Origin: an uncultured Clostridia bacterium
Lineage (GTDB): Bacteria; Bacillota; Clostridia; Christensenellales; DTU072
Direction of reading: 5' to 3'
Length of the DNA stretch: 64,000 bases
NCBI GenBank assembly: GCA_946621465.1
Contig: CAMOOO010000001.1
Location: 248,001 to 312,000 of the forward strand
The notes under the pieces were generated by a model. That model was not told where the DNA came from. It was given only the letters and a program-made list of their open reading frames with translations, and ran no database searches. The translations under genes were made by a program, and so were the position numbers. Positions within the stretch are counted from its first letter, which is position 1. The number at the start of each line of letters is the position of its first letter. Of this stretch, positions 47,846-58,276 are shown piece after piece.

Positions 47846-48588
47846 TTTTCCCCTTTATTCAGTAATTGAGTCGATTCCATTACGACGTCTATTACATCCT
47901 CATTAAAAACTAAATCGGCCCTTGAGTCATATTGTGTGGCCTGTTTATTTATTAAAACAAGTTTGCTCCCTCTATAGAAGCGAACAAAGGAAGCCGCAGG
48001 ATAAACCGTCAATGATGTGCCGATAATTATTAAACAATCCGCCTCCGAAATAGCAGCAATAGAATTATTGATAACTTCTTCATCTAAAGGTTCTTCGTAA
48101 AGAACAACGTCCGGTTTAATTATCCCACCGCACGACGGACAAATAGGAATCGGTTCATTCTGTATTACTTTATCTATAGAATAGAAGCGGTTACAATCCA
48201 TGCAGTAATTCCTCAGTACGCTCCCATGCAATTCAAGTACTCTTTTACTTCCTGCCATCTGATGCAATCCGTCAATATTTTGCGTTACGACGGTAACATC
48301 TTTATCTTTTTGCAAGAGCGCAAAAAACAAGTGTGCCTTATTGGGTTTTGCATTCGGATAAAGCATTTTACTACGGTAGAAAGAATAGAATTCTTTGGTA
48401 TATTTAAGAAAAAAATGATGGGAAATTATTTCTTCCGGTCGGTACGAAGTTCCCGATGATTGATTATAAAGTCCATCGGCTGAACGAAAGTCTGGGATGC
48501 CGCTTGCGCAACTTATGCCTGCCCCTGTAAAAACACATATTTTTTTGCTTTCCGTTATAAAAGAACAAAACTTTTCAATTTTACTCAT
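47842..48588 (-). CDS. cobB: SIR2-family NAD-dependent protein deacylase (sirtuin)
   Basis: Removes acyl groups from lysines using NAD. The 248 residues show the NAD-binding TGAGISCASGIPDFR (about 21-35), TQNIDGLH (102-109), catalytic H121 in ELHGS, the zinc cysteines C129/C132 and C150/C153, and GTSLTVYPAASFV. No signal peptide is present, so it is cytoplasmic. It is unusual that it is embedded between a giant surface lipoprotein (4-base overlap upstream) and a phosphoesterase lipoprotein (4-base overlap downstream). Confidence 0.93.
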   Translation of the reverse strand: MSKIEKFCSFITESKKICVFTGAGISCASGIPDFRSADGLYNQSSGTSYRPEEIISHHFFLKYTKEFYSFYRSKMLYPNAKPNKAHLFFALLQKDKDVTVVTQNIDGLHQMAGSKRVLELHGSVLRNYCMDCNRFYSIDKVIQNEPIPICPSCGGIIKPDVVLYEEPLDEEVINNSIAAISEADCLIIIGTSLTVYPAASFVRFYRGSKLVLINKQATQYDSRADLVFNEDVIDVVMESTQLLNKGEK

Positions 48589-51500
48589 TTTATAACTCCT
48601 TGTATAATATCGTAATAAATCGACATTACCGGTCTAAAACCATAATAGGAATAGGAAACGGAATTGCCTGTAACAATACGGCCGTCTTTATCTACGAGAT
48701 AGACTTTGCTTTCACTGTCTGACGGGGAACGCAACCAGTAGTACCCTTCCGCGTCTTCTTGTGATGCAACTTTCATTTTATAATAGTCCGTTCCTTCCGC
48801 TTTTCTGATTTCCGATTCAGACCATGGGTCAGCATCGAATTGCAATACGATATCGGTTGCCTCGGCGAAAGAAAGGAAATATAAGTAGTCATTTGTATTG
48901 TTTTGCAGTGTCCACGGATATTTAACGGTATCGGAAAGCGCCGGATTGCCTTGACCGGTTGCATTATTCACCGATGTTTTTTCCATAGTAATGAGATTAC
49001 GTTCATATGCATTAAACAACATAGTAATAAGTTCATTATTTAAATAGGATCTGATCGAACTGTACTCCCAGTTATTTGCATAGATATCGTTGCTATAATT
49101 ATTCGATATATTGAAATACATTGTATCAAAAAGCGAATGAGCTTGGATCAGAATTTTCTCATCGTTTTTCCTGATTACATTCCATCTGATTTTTTCTACT
49201 CGATAATAGTTATCATCCGATTTGTTATAGTAATACTTAGTCGTTCCTGCATAGTTATAATAATAACCATTATTGGAAACCAATTTATTGATCTCTGCAT
49301 ATTCTTCCGGATTGGTTTCTTCGGAAATAAGAGTCTGTTGATATTCACCTAAGTAAATATATTCCGTTCCATCAATATCGGTATAAATATCAATATACGG
49401 TATTGGATCTTGCCATTTAGCATAAATATATATCTTTCCATTTACGCTATAATTTTTGGCAATGGCAGGATCAACGACATATTTTTCGGTAGAGGGATTT
49501 AATAAAGAAACTTCGTTTCCGTTTGAATCATGATAGTACCAGCCATTAAAGACGTAGTAACCAACGTTACTGCCGGTACCGATTTTACGGATAGGATCAA
49601 CCAAATTAAACCTTTCTGTATTAAGACCATTTTCTAACGTGCTGTAGAAAATCATATCGCGGTTTTGCGGTGAGTTGTTAAATGCTTCTACGTATTCAAT
49701 ATCGTATTTTTCATAAGAGTTGCTGGCAAAGGTGTCATCATCGCTCAATCTGAAACTCATAACAAAGTATAAATCAGTTTGCAGCATATAGAATTGGAAC
49801 GTCTTGGACGTGGGAACAGACTCGACGTCATCAATAATAATGTTGCACTTAAACCGAGGATCATCGACAATAGAATAGGTATCTCCGGTGCTGGGATCAT
49901 ATAACAACCATTGAACAAACTCAAATCCGGCGTTTGCAACTGCGTTTAAGGTGATCTTTGTGCCGACGGAGAGATCGCCAGAATAGGAATAAGAAGAGCA
50001 TGCTTCCGGCATTGGATTATAGATAGTAAGAGAATACTTATCAAATTTAGCATAAATCACGATGTTATTATCGATCTCATAGTTTTTAAGGGTATATTTT
50101 TTATTGTGCGTAATAAATATACTCGATTCCACATTAGCATCTTCCGGGAAAACTTCAACAGAACTCAGTTCTTTATCGTTTTGATCAAACCAACCTAAGA
50201 AAGTCTGATCGGGAGCCGGTTCCGCAATGAATTCCAATCCCGATAAATACGGGATTTTATTATTATATTTTCCGCCGTCCGCAGGCAAATCATAATCCAG
50301 TCTCAATGTCATTTTCTCATTGGAACTACCTATCGGATTGACCGAAAGTCTGTATAAATGTCCCGCTGTTACATTGAATTCTGCCATATATGACGTCACA
50401 CCGGAAATAAGTCCCGATTTAATTTCCTTTTGTTCGATTAAATCATAAATGATAAAGTTCTGGCTTGCATTCTGATTATCGAAAATAAAATCGATTGAGT
50501 ATTGGCTGTCTGATAGCGCGGTGAAATAATAATTTCCTCTGTTTCTGGTTAGGTTTTTATTCTTTCCACGCAACAATACTTCCGAAGTCTGCGCATTGAA
50601 ATCAGACAAAGTATACCATCTGGCGTATAACGTCATATCATAGTAAATCTCTTTACTGAAATCATACGGTTCCCCTCTGTATTCTTTATTATCATACCAT
50701 CCGGCAAAGATCAATCCGTCAGGGATAGCATCTTCTTCCGTGTAACGCGAAGGATATGTAATCCCTAAGGTAATCGTGGTATCTTGCGGAATAACTGGGT
50801 CTTGCAAAATGGTAACGGCAGTTTCATTTCTTCTGAATATTAAATATAAATCTTCATTGGAATACGGAGTTAGACTTGTTTTATTATCATAGTCGACAAA
50901 TTGATAATATCCTAAAAAGTCGTTATTTAAGGCATTACCACACAAAATACCGATTTCTGACAAAGGCTTACCGTATTCTGATTCATAAGAATAATAGCAG
51001 TAGATCGGTTCACCGTCGATACCATAGTTTAAGTTTGCAAATTCGTCTGTTCCGATTACCTTAGCCGTATAAGTCAGCGATCTTGACTTAGATAAACTGA
51101 TTTCAGTAATAAATTTAGCATTGGGGTTGGATGCTAAGGATTTTTTCCAAAGCATAATTATATATTTGCCGCCCTCTCCCTTATTTAGATCGATTTCCGT
51201 ATATTCATATCCATCATTAATAAATCCGGCGATCGTCTTATCGTTTAAATCGTCCAAATAGGCAAAAGCAATTTCGGAAATATAATAGTCAGAAGTGCTT
51301 CTGTAATCCTTAATATCGAATTCAATTGTAGCGGTATACCCTTTTGGCGTGGGATATTGATCTTCTGTTTCCGTAATAATGGTGACGGTATTTTTGTACC
51401 AAACCGCGGAAAATTCCGTATCCTCACTTGGTCTTTCAATGGAAAAATCTCCGCTACTGTTTTCACATAATACGAATTGTGAATAAATATCTCCGTTCAA

Positions 51501-54500
51501 TTCGTATTCTACTCTCCTATTCCAACCCATGAATGAATAAGAGTCATCATCGAAATCAGACAGGAAGCTATAACGTTGTACATACGATTCTACCGACTGT
51601 GAATAAATGGTTTTCTGTAAATATCCGTAAACAAATTGTTTTTTATGGTTGATGTATTCCTCTGTCTGAATAGAACAATCAAGCGTTTGCCAAATACTGT
51701 TCCAATACACGGTAAACGTGTACCCAATATTAAAGGTCTCAGTATCGGTACCGAATTCAAATATAAAGTGGTATTGTCCGTCTTTGTAATAATTCGAAGC
51801 GCATTTTAATGATGAATCAAGATCTCTTTCGCATCCCAGTTGAATGATTATTTCTACATTACTCGTATTATTTTTTGCAATCAATTTAGAAAAGACATAT
51901 CCACTGTTGGGTTTGACTGCTATATCGACGTAATTTGTTTTTATTAAGACGAAAGGATCCGTTTCTGACGGGGTAACAGATTGATATCCATAGAATTGTA
52001 TGTTTCCGGACATCGGCGAGGTATTACGCACCAAATTGATATTGGATAAATTCGTATAATATCCTGTTACAGACACTTCTACATTTGCACCCATTCCTTC
52101 TAAGACATATACAGGATCATAAACAGTAAGCGTTGTGTCTTCGTATCTTATCACCCAATAAAGGAATGCAAAGCCATCCTGCACGCCATTATACAAAGTA
52201 TAATCAATTTTGTCTAAATCATGATCTTTATACTTATGACCCGTATAGTATAATTGTGCAATATCATCGTTCGTAGTGTAGAACGTGGATGGTATACTCT
52301 TTTTTTCCATAGATAGACTGATACTGGCATTAGTTCCCAACGATACGAAGCTGGCATAAATATTATAGTCAAAAGAAACGTTGTTAGAAAAATCTTCAAT
52401 AAATTTACTCAAGCTAACAACGTATTCCGGGCTGGTAACGATCAGATACTCGTCGTTAACTTCCGAATTATACCAACCGTAGAAAATACGGTTTTTACTG
52501 GGTATAGCCGAAAATTTAATTTTCAATCCGTCATAATCCTCGTATATAACGAATCCGACTTCTCCATCCCCTTTTGCAAGTACGTTGATATTCAATTCGG
52601 AAATATCTACTCCGATTAAATTATCCATTTCCGCTTGGGTAAATAACTCTTTTGGTACTTTTAACCACTTAGCGTAAAGATTATTTGGTAAATCGTTCTC
52701 CGAAATATTTTCAATAAGGTATTGCTTGCTGAATAACGTCCCCTCAGCAGTATACCATCCGAGGAAATAATATCCTTTGTAATAACCGGTATGATACCAT
52801 TCATCCGTTTCATGAATAGAATCATAGACAGAATAATCAAAGTAGATATTGGCTAGCGGAATGATATTGTAGTACGTTATATTGTCCACAGTATACCCTG
52901 TAAAGGAGTATTCTGCGACCGAGTCAAGGATGATCTTAGCAGAAATTTCTGACCACTTAGCGGTATAAGTCACCGCTTTTCTACCGGAGAAATATTCTGC
53001 AAGAGATGTACAGGTAATGCTGAAATTTTCATCGACACTTACTAGTACGTCTTCATCATACCAACCTTCGAAGATATAACCGTTATTTGTTTGTGCGTAG
53101 AAATCAATAATAAGATTACCTCTCGAATCCGAAGATCCTACATATGAAGCCGATCCCCTCTCATTGGGTACGTCGGGGCTAACGTAAATACTGGTCGTAT
53201 CCTGGTCGTTGATACGAACCCAGTTCGCAGTAAACGTCAAATAAGTATTGGCACTTTGATAAATGACTGCGTCGTAAATTGTCGTAGTATCCGGATTGGA
53301 ATTGGATTCCTGATAATTACGCTGCGTCCAATTCAAAAATGCGTATCCCATTTTAGCAACAGGTTTTAGAATAACGTTATTTCCGTAATCGGCAATATAG
53401 ATAGTACCCTTTTCTTCGTCGGAATTAATTACGTTTCTGAAGTTGACGTTTGACGACGTTCCGTCCGTTATTGCGTTGACCTTTAATTGATAGGTTTTAG
53501 ATTGATCCAGTAGAGATAAATTGATTAGATAAGTTGCTCTTTGGCTATTCGCATCAAATGTAAACGTCGCACTCGAATTAAGTTCAGTAACAATATCCAT
53601 TCCATTGAAGTATATATCCGTTAAGGTGATATTTCTATAAACGGGAATATTACTGAATACTGCATTGCCGCCAGAGTAAACGAGCTGCTTCATTGTTAAA
53701 TCGACGTTTAATTCATAATACGGGTTTGTTGGTGAAGTAACATAATATCCGATAAACGAGGCTTTACATACACCATCCTCGTTAACGTACATGGACTTTA
53801 AACCGGAATCTGTATTATAGAAGTAAATCGGCGATTCTTCAGTGGAGATCTCGCTGAAACGAGCGGTTATGGAAGAAAGATCGTATTTCCCGTACAAGTC
53901 TGCTAAATTGATTGACAATTCTCTACTATATGACAAACAAACGTTTTCTTCGCTGATATACGACGTCGGATCATTTTGATCAAAATTAATCTTTTTAATA
54001 TACCAACCTTCAAAAAATTCTCCCGCGCCTATGATTGCTTTTAATTGAAGAAGTTGTTGTCCATTCGTAGTATTTTTTACATAATAAGAGACATTACCGA
54101 TGCTATACTCGCTTGACCTGGCATATATAACAGAATTTACATCCTTCCAAGTGGCCCGATATTGTGTAAAGGTAGAGTCGTTTTTAATATCAAGCGAGAA
54201 TGAGGTATCAAGAAGTATCCATGTCTGACTATCACTATCAAAGCCGTACCACCCTAACCATACGGAGTTATTAAACGGTTCTGCCTTAATTGATAATACG
54301 TCAGTATAAGTGAAACCTTCGCTAAATGTGGCATTTTTACCAAACTGAGAACATATTCCGGATGATTTAATCGTGCTAATCCCATTTGATATGTTTCTGA
54401 TAGAATAAGAGATTTGTCCTGCGCCTGATATGTTAGAAATAATCTCAAAAGGCGTAACGGTAATGAGAAGATAGATTTTTTGGGGTAATTGAGGAATGGT

Positions 54501-57500
54501 GTAATTGTTCAAAGGGGTAGTATATCCCAAATCTGCAAATAATCCGCCAAAGTAATACCCCGGTTCCGGCGTAACCACGATTGAAAAATCCGACCCACAC
54601 GACAGACTGTCGTAAACAATCCGGATATCCGCATAATCCTCTATTCTGAAATTGTTCGATACTTCCGATTCAATGGAATAACACAGTTCCAAAGGATTGT
54701 CGATCCATTTGGCAAAAAACGCGTTATTATTCGAGGACATTGTGAAAGTATAACTTAAGTTTCTCGATAAAAGTTCATTGTTATTATTATACCATCCGTT
54801 AAAAACTTTATCGGTGGAATTATCGGGTGTCGCTGTAACGGTGACTTCTTTACCAGAAGAAATATACGATATTTTTTTTGTATTCTCCTTTTCAAACAGA
54901 ACACAGCGCCCATAAACGTCAACTGTATCTTTGACTGTTAAGGATAAAAGATTATTATAATTCACCGTTGTAAACGCCGCATACAAATCACTGATCCATA
55001 AAACGACGTTTCCTTCGGTATCAATTATCAAATAACACAATACCGTCGATGAAGAAAGAGAACGGGCTTTTATAGCATACGGGAAAATAAAGATATGATT
55101 AGAGGTATAAATTCCACCGCTATATTTGATACGATCGTGTATAACGCTTGTACCTGCGTTCAAGCTATTTTCTACAAGCTCCGAAGCTAAAATCCCGGCA
55201 TAAGATAAAAACCTATCGACATCATCATAACCGAACAGTCTCGAAACGACCGAATAGATATCTTCGCTATCATATGTAATGTCCTCGCCGAAGGAAATAA
55301 TAAATTGGTCGCTTATTCCGACAAATACAGCAGTATCAAGTTCCACGTCAATAGTATTTAAAAAGTTAAGATCCGAATTATTGAATACGGAAACGGCCTT
55401 TTCATGAAATTGCGAATAAGAAAAGTAGGTATCGCGTTCAAATAAAACGCAACGACCATAGATGGTTAAATTGACATCTTCGTCTATACTAAGCACGTTA
55501 TCAAAGTTAACCGCTTTTTTCGCATCTGCGATACTGTTTATCCAAATATAAGCAGAGTCGTCAGGCAACACAAAAACGACGGCATAAACCGCATTCACCG
55601 TAGATAATTCGTTATCAAATAAATACGGAAGAACAAATGTGCCGTTTTGAGTGTAAATCGCACCGTCGTATTTCAAGCGATTAGCGATGGAGGAGGAAGA
55701 AGCGTTTTCTTCATTTTGAGAATATTTATCAACAATAGACTGAAGAACGTCAATAAAGTCAAGAGTATCGTCATTTTCATCGGTGAAAACGTTAAAACCA
55801 AATAAATTGGCAACGACTGTTCTCAACGTAGAAACATTATGTACTTCATCAGTAAACGTTACTAACGAATAATTATTAAGTCCAACGATTGCTCCTAAAC
55901 TTGCGTTAAAGTGAATGGAATCTGAGAAAGAAAAAACGCTGTTTAAAGCAGAAAGAAGAGTATCTTGGTAAGTAGTAAACAACGAACCATCATCTGACAT
56001 ATTATAAGCATAATTCTCGGGAGTAAAGATATAATTGGACATAATTTGTGAGAAATACAATGCAATATCATCAAATGTATTGGCAACCGAAAGCGATATT
56101 TCCGAACAAGAATGTTGTGTAATTACTTCAAGGGACTCTAAATCTTCTGATTGTTCAATAAATGTATCGCAATCACAGTACACCACAGTGATATTTCTAT
56201 CGGTTAATTGAATATCGCGATTATACGAACATAATGGAGTACAGTACCATAAAAATGAATTAATACTGTCGTTAATGAATGCATCATCGAAACTCTTATT
56301 GACATATCTATTCCAAAAATGAGAAAACAGTTCCGCAAGTCCATCAAATAATCCTATCGTATCTTCATCCATATTGGTCATTAAAGAAGAAGATATTCCT
56401 GTGATGTCACCGGAATTTTGTAATAGTTCTCCCAAAATATTACAATCACAGTACTCCACGTCCAGCAATACGTCGTTATATGAAACGGTATATTTATCCG
56501 AACACCAAGTAATATAATAGGACTCGTCATTGCCCGATGATTCGCATTCAACAGACACCGACCAATTGTTAACGTCATTGTAATAAATACTAAGTGAATA
56601 CTCCGTCCAATAACAGGTTAAAGACTGCACCGAAGATGATGCAATAAAAGTAACATTTCTGTTTTCCGTTTGATCCCATCTGACGAAAGAATGTTTGTTA
56701 TCTAAGCAGTTGACGGTTAGTTCAATCATATCACCCGATTTGATTAAATCTTTTTGGGGGTCGTTCTCCGATCTGGATTTATTGACATATTGAATTGAAA
56801 AATGATCGAGATTATCATTTTTCTTTTCACAGACGTTTAGAATCGAAATGGATTTCCAGATAGCTTGAACGGATAAATCTCTCTGTACGTGGTCGATTGC
56901 AAAGGAAAAATCGTTAGAAACTAACGAATTATTGACATACCAGCCGTAGAATACAAGTATTTTTCCGGCAATACTCGGGGCAGAATCAATGGAAAAAAAG
57001 ATACTATCGTCATATTGTGATTTGTATTGATTTGATTCTCCGAATTGCACTTCGTCAATAAACACTTTCTCCGTAACGTCAAACGAATATGTCGTCCATT
57101 GGGCATAAATATCCGTTACGTCGACATAGTACCATGCGCTGATTGACCTACCGTTTCCACCGGTGAGTTGCACGCCGTTTGCTGTAAACCAACCTCTGAA
57201 CGATTTACCCTCTTGTGACGGGATCGGTAAAGTGTACTCAGATAAATATTGAATATCGAATTTGGTGACAGAGAGTTTACCACCGTTTGTGTTCAATTTT
57301 ACGCTGTAAGTTGCAACAGTACACTGTGCAACAAAGACTTCATCTTCAGAAACGGTGAGTTTATTAGTAGCACTAATACTTCTTTTATCGCTCTTCCAGG
57401 ATGTAACCGAAAAACCGGATGGTTCATATACAGGGAAAGAAATTTGTTGCCCCTCTTCAACCGAAGTCGAATCAATATAAACATTGTCCAGTCCGTAAAA

Positions 57501-58172
57501 ATCAACTTTACAGATTTTTTTTCTGTAAATTTCGATTTTATATGTTTGAATGGGTTTTAATTCACTGTCCGTTACAACCAACGAAAAGACGTTATTGCCA
57601 TATTCCAAATTAGTAAAATCTGCGGTGCTGGTCATTCCGATAGGCGTGTTGGGATTTTTTTCCGAATAGACCAAATACAAACTATTCTCTCCCGAGAGTA
57701 AAATCTTTCCGGTTAACGAAATACTATCTGTAGACGAAGATAAAACCGTGGAAAACTTCTTTGAAGATTTATTGTATTGAAAACTGGAATCTGTCACAAT
57801 GATATCAGACTTTAATTTCCACTTTGCAAATAAAGTCATTGATTGAGTGACTTTATCGGAAGAAAAATTCCATTCCCTGGAAAAGAGAGAATCGACAAAC
57901 CAACCTACAAATTGATAATTCTCCTTTACAGGTGTATCCGGGCGCGAAACAACGGAATTATAAGAGCATTTCTTTTCATCAACTTCAGAACCGCCCATGG
58001 AGTTAAAAGAAACAGTAAACTGAATTTGTGAATCGGGCGTGGTATCTGATGCGGTCGGCATAGTGTTAACTTCAACGTCTTCCACATTCTCCGGAGTGCA
58101 TGCGACAAAAAGAAGACAAAGTAGAATCGTCAAAATAAATAATAGATTCAATTTCTTCTTTACACTATACAT
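48585..58172 (-). CDS. giant repeat lipoprotein (Listeria-Bacteroides repeats, DUF6273)
   Basis: A 3195-residue surface protein. The signal peptide ends in FVAC, making C25 the lipid-modified residue; there is no sortase motif at the C-terminus. At least twelve Listeria-Bacteroides (InlB B-type, Flg_new) repeats are spread along it, each with a GWF/GWY core (for example FVGWF, FYGWY, FEGWY, FLGWY) and the following AKW/ATW strand; further copies are degenerate. Residues about 735-1095 hold two tandem copies of a different module ending in YGRCVLFE. A pre-peptidase-like beta domain lies near 2535-2635, and the last 260 or so residues are a DUF6273 domain (EYIYLGEYQ, WNVIRK, YWLRSP, GFRPVMSI). 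Its role is probably adhesion or envelope structure, by inference. It is first in the operon, with AGGAGG before the ATG. Confidence 0.9.
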   Translation of the reverse strand: MYSVKKKLNLLFILTILLCLLFVACTPENVEDVEVNTMPTASDTTPDSQIQFTVSFNSMGGSEVDEKKCSYNSVVSRPDTPVKENYQFVGWFVDSLFSREWNFSSDKVTQSMTLFAKWKLKSDIIVTDSSFQYNKSSKKFSTVLSSSTDSISLTGKILLSGENSLYLVYSEKNPNTPIGMTSTADFTNLEYGNNVFSLVVTDSELKPIQTYKIEIYRKKICKVDFYGLDNVYIDSTSVEEGQQISFPVYEPSGFSVTSWKSDKRSISATNKLTVSEDEVFVAQCTVATYSVKLNTNGGKLSVTKFDIQYLSEYTLPIPSQEGKSFRGWFTANGVQLTGGNGRSISAWYYVDVTDIYAQWTTYSFDVTEKVFIDEVQFGESNQYKSQYDDSIFFSIDSAPSIAGKILVFYGWYVNNSLVSNDFSFAIDHVQRDLSVQAIWKSISILNVCEKKNDNLDHFSIQYVNKSRSENDPQKDLIKSGDMIELTVNCLDNKHSFVRWDQTENRNVTFIASSSVQSLTCYWTEYSLSIYYNDVNNWSVSVECESSGNDESYYITWCSDKYTVSYNDVLLDVEYCDCNILGELLQNSGDITGISSSLMTNMDEDTIGLFDGLAELFSHFWNRYVNKSFDDAFINDSINSFLWYCTPLCSYNRDIQLTDRNITVVYCDCDTFIEQSEDLESLEVITQHSCSEISLSVANTFDDIALYFSQIMSNYIFTPENYAYNMSDDGSLFTTYQDTLLSALNSVFSFSDSIHFNASLGAIVGLNNYSLVTFTDEVHNVSTLRTVVANLFGFNVFTDENDDTLDFIDVLQSIVDKYSQNEENASSSSIANRLKYDGAIYTQNGTFVLPYLFDNELSTVNAVYAVVFVLPDDSAYIWINSIADAKKAVNFDNVLSIDEDVNLTIYGRCVLFERDTYFSYSQFHEKAVSVFNNSDLNFLNTIDVELDTAVFVGISDQFIISFGEDITYDSEDIYSVVSRLFGYDDVDRFLSYAGILASELVENSLNAGTSVIHDRIKYSGGIYTSNHIFIFPYAIKARSLSSSTVLCYLIIDTEGNVVLWISDLYAAFTTVNYNNLLSLTVKDTVDVYGRCVLFEKENTKKISYISSGKEVTVTATPDNSTDKVFNGWYNNNNELLSRNLSYTFTMSSNNNAFFAKWIDNPLELCYSIESEVSNNFRIEDYADIRIVYDSLSCGSDFSIVVTPEPGYYFGGLFADLGYTTPLNNYTIPQLPQKIYLLITVTPFEIISNISGAGQISYSIRNISNGISTIKSSGICSQFGKNATFSEGFTYTDVLSIKAEPFNNSVWLGWYGFDSDSQTWILLDTSFSLDIKNDSTFTQYRATWKDVNSVIYARSSEYSIGNVSYYVKNTTNGQQLLQLKAIIGAGEFFEGWYIKKINFDQNDPTSYISEENVCLSYSRELSINLADLYGKYDLSSITARFSEISTEESPIYFYNTDSGLKSMYVNEDGVCKASFIGYYVTSPTNPYYELNVDLTMKQLVYSGGNAVFSNIPVYRNITLTDIYFNGMDIVTELNSSATFTFDANSQRATYLINLSLLDQSKTYQLKVNAITDGTSSNVNFRNVINSDEEKGTIYIADYGNNVILKPVAKMGYAFLNWTQRNYQESNSNPDTTTIYDAVIYQSANTYLTFTANWVRINDQDTTSIYVSPDVPNERGSASYVGSSDSRGNLIIDFYAQTNNGYIFEGWYDEDVLVSVDENFSITCTSLAEYFSGRKAVTYTAKWSEISAKIILDSVAEYSFTGYTVDNITYYNIIPLANIYFDYSVYDSIHETDEWYHTGYYKGYYFLGWYTAEGTLFSKQYLIENISENDLPNNLYAKWLKVPKELFTQAEMDNLIGVDISELNINVLAKGDGEVGFVIYEDYDGLKIKFSAIPSKNRIFYGWYNSEVNDEYLIVTSPEYVVSLSKFIEDFSNNVSFDYNIYASFVSLGTNASISLSMEKKSIPSTFYTTNDDIAQLYYTGHKYKDHDLDKIDYTLYNGVQDGFAFLYWVIRYEDTTLTVYDPVYVLEGMGANVEVSVTGYYTNLSNINLVRNTSPMSGNIQFYGYQSVTPSETDPFVLIKTNYVDIAVKPNSGYVFSKLIAKNNTSNVEIIIQLGCERDLDSSLKCASNYYKDGQYHFIFEFGTDTETFNIGYTFTVYWNSIWQTLDCSIQTEEYINHKKQFVYGYLQKTIYSQSVESYVQRYSFLSDFDDDSYSFMGWNRRVEYELNGDIYSQFVLCENSSGDFSIERPSEDTEFSAVWYKNTVTIITETEDQYPTPKGYTATIEFDIKDYRSTSDYYISEIAFAYLDDLNDKTIAGFINDGYEYTEIDLNKGEGGKYIIMLWKKSLASNPNAKFITEISLSKSRSLTYTAKVIGTDEFANLNYGIDGEPIYCYYSYESEYGKPLSEIGILCGNALNNDFLGYYQFVDYDNKTSLTPYSNEDLYLIFRRNETAVTILQDPVIPQDTTITLGITYPSRYTEEDAIPDGLIFAGWYDNKEYRGEPYDFSKEIYYDMTLYARWYTLSDFNAQTSEVLLRGKNKNLTRNRGNYYFTALSDSQYSIDFIFDNQNASQNFIIYDLIEQKEIKSGLISGVTSYMAEFNVTAGHLYRLSVNPIGSSNEKMTLRLDYDLPADGGKYNNKIPYLSGLEFIAEPAPDQTFLGWFDQNDKELSSVEVFPEDANVESSIFITHNKKYTLKNYEIDNNIVIYAKFDKYSLTIYNPMPEACSSYSYSGDLSVGTKITLNAVANAGFEFVQWLLYDPSTGDTYSIVDDPRFKCNIIIDDVESVPTSKTFQFYMLQTDLYFVMSFRLSDDDTFASNSYEKYDIEYVEAFNNSPQNRDMIFYSTLENGLNTERFNLVDPIRKIGTGSNVGYYVFNGWYYHDSNGNEVSLLNPSTEKYVVDPAIAKNYSVNGKIYIYAKWQDPIPYIDIYTDIDGTEYIYLGEYQQTLISEETNPEEYAEINKLVSNNGYYYNYAGTTKYYYNKSDDNYYRVEKIRWNVIRKNDEKILIQAHSLFDTMYFNISNNYSNDIYANNWEYSSIRSYLNNELITMLFNAYERNLITMEKTSVNNATGQGNPALSDTVKYPWTLQNNTNDYLYFLSFAEATDIVLQFDADPWSESEIRKAEGTDYYKMKVASQEDAEGYYWLRSPSDSESKVYLVDKDGRIVTGNSVSYSYYGFRPVMSIYYDIIQGVIK

Positions 58173-58199
58173 GCATATCCTCCTATTCTTCCTTTTATT

Positions 58200-58228
58200 A
58201 TTTTAAATAATAAAAACAAAACTGTCAA
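58200..58228 (-). promoter_or_regulatory. promoter of the surface operon
   Basis: On minus, TTGACA (58223-58228) and TAAAAT (58200-58205) with a 17-base spacer, 28 bases before the giant-gene start. The palindrome CTGTCAAGACAG (plus strand, 58222-58233) overlaps the -35 and may be an operator or the remnant of a terminator. Confidence 0.7.
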
Positions 58229-58276
58229 GACAGCATTATAAAGATTATTAATTATTTTATATAATTTTAAGAAAAT

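Noticed and set aside
48585..58172. Possible CRISPR array or DNA tandem repeats in the giant gene
   Set aside because: Repetition is at protein level (GWY cores at irregular spacing); no regular DNA repeat with spacers is present.
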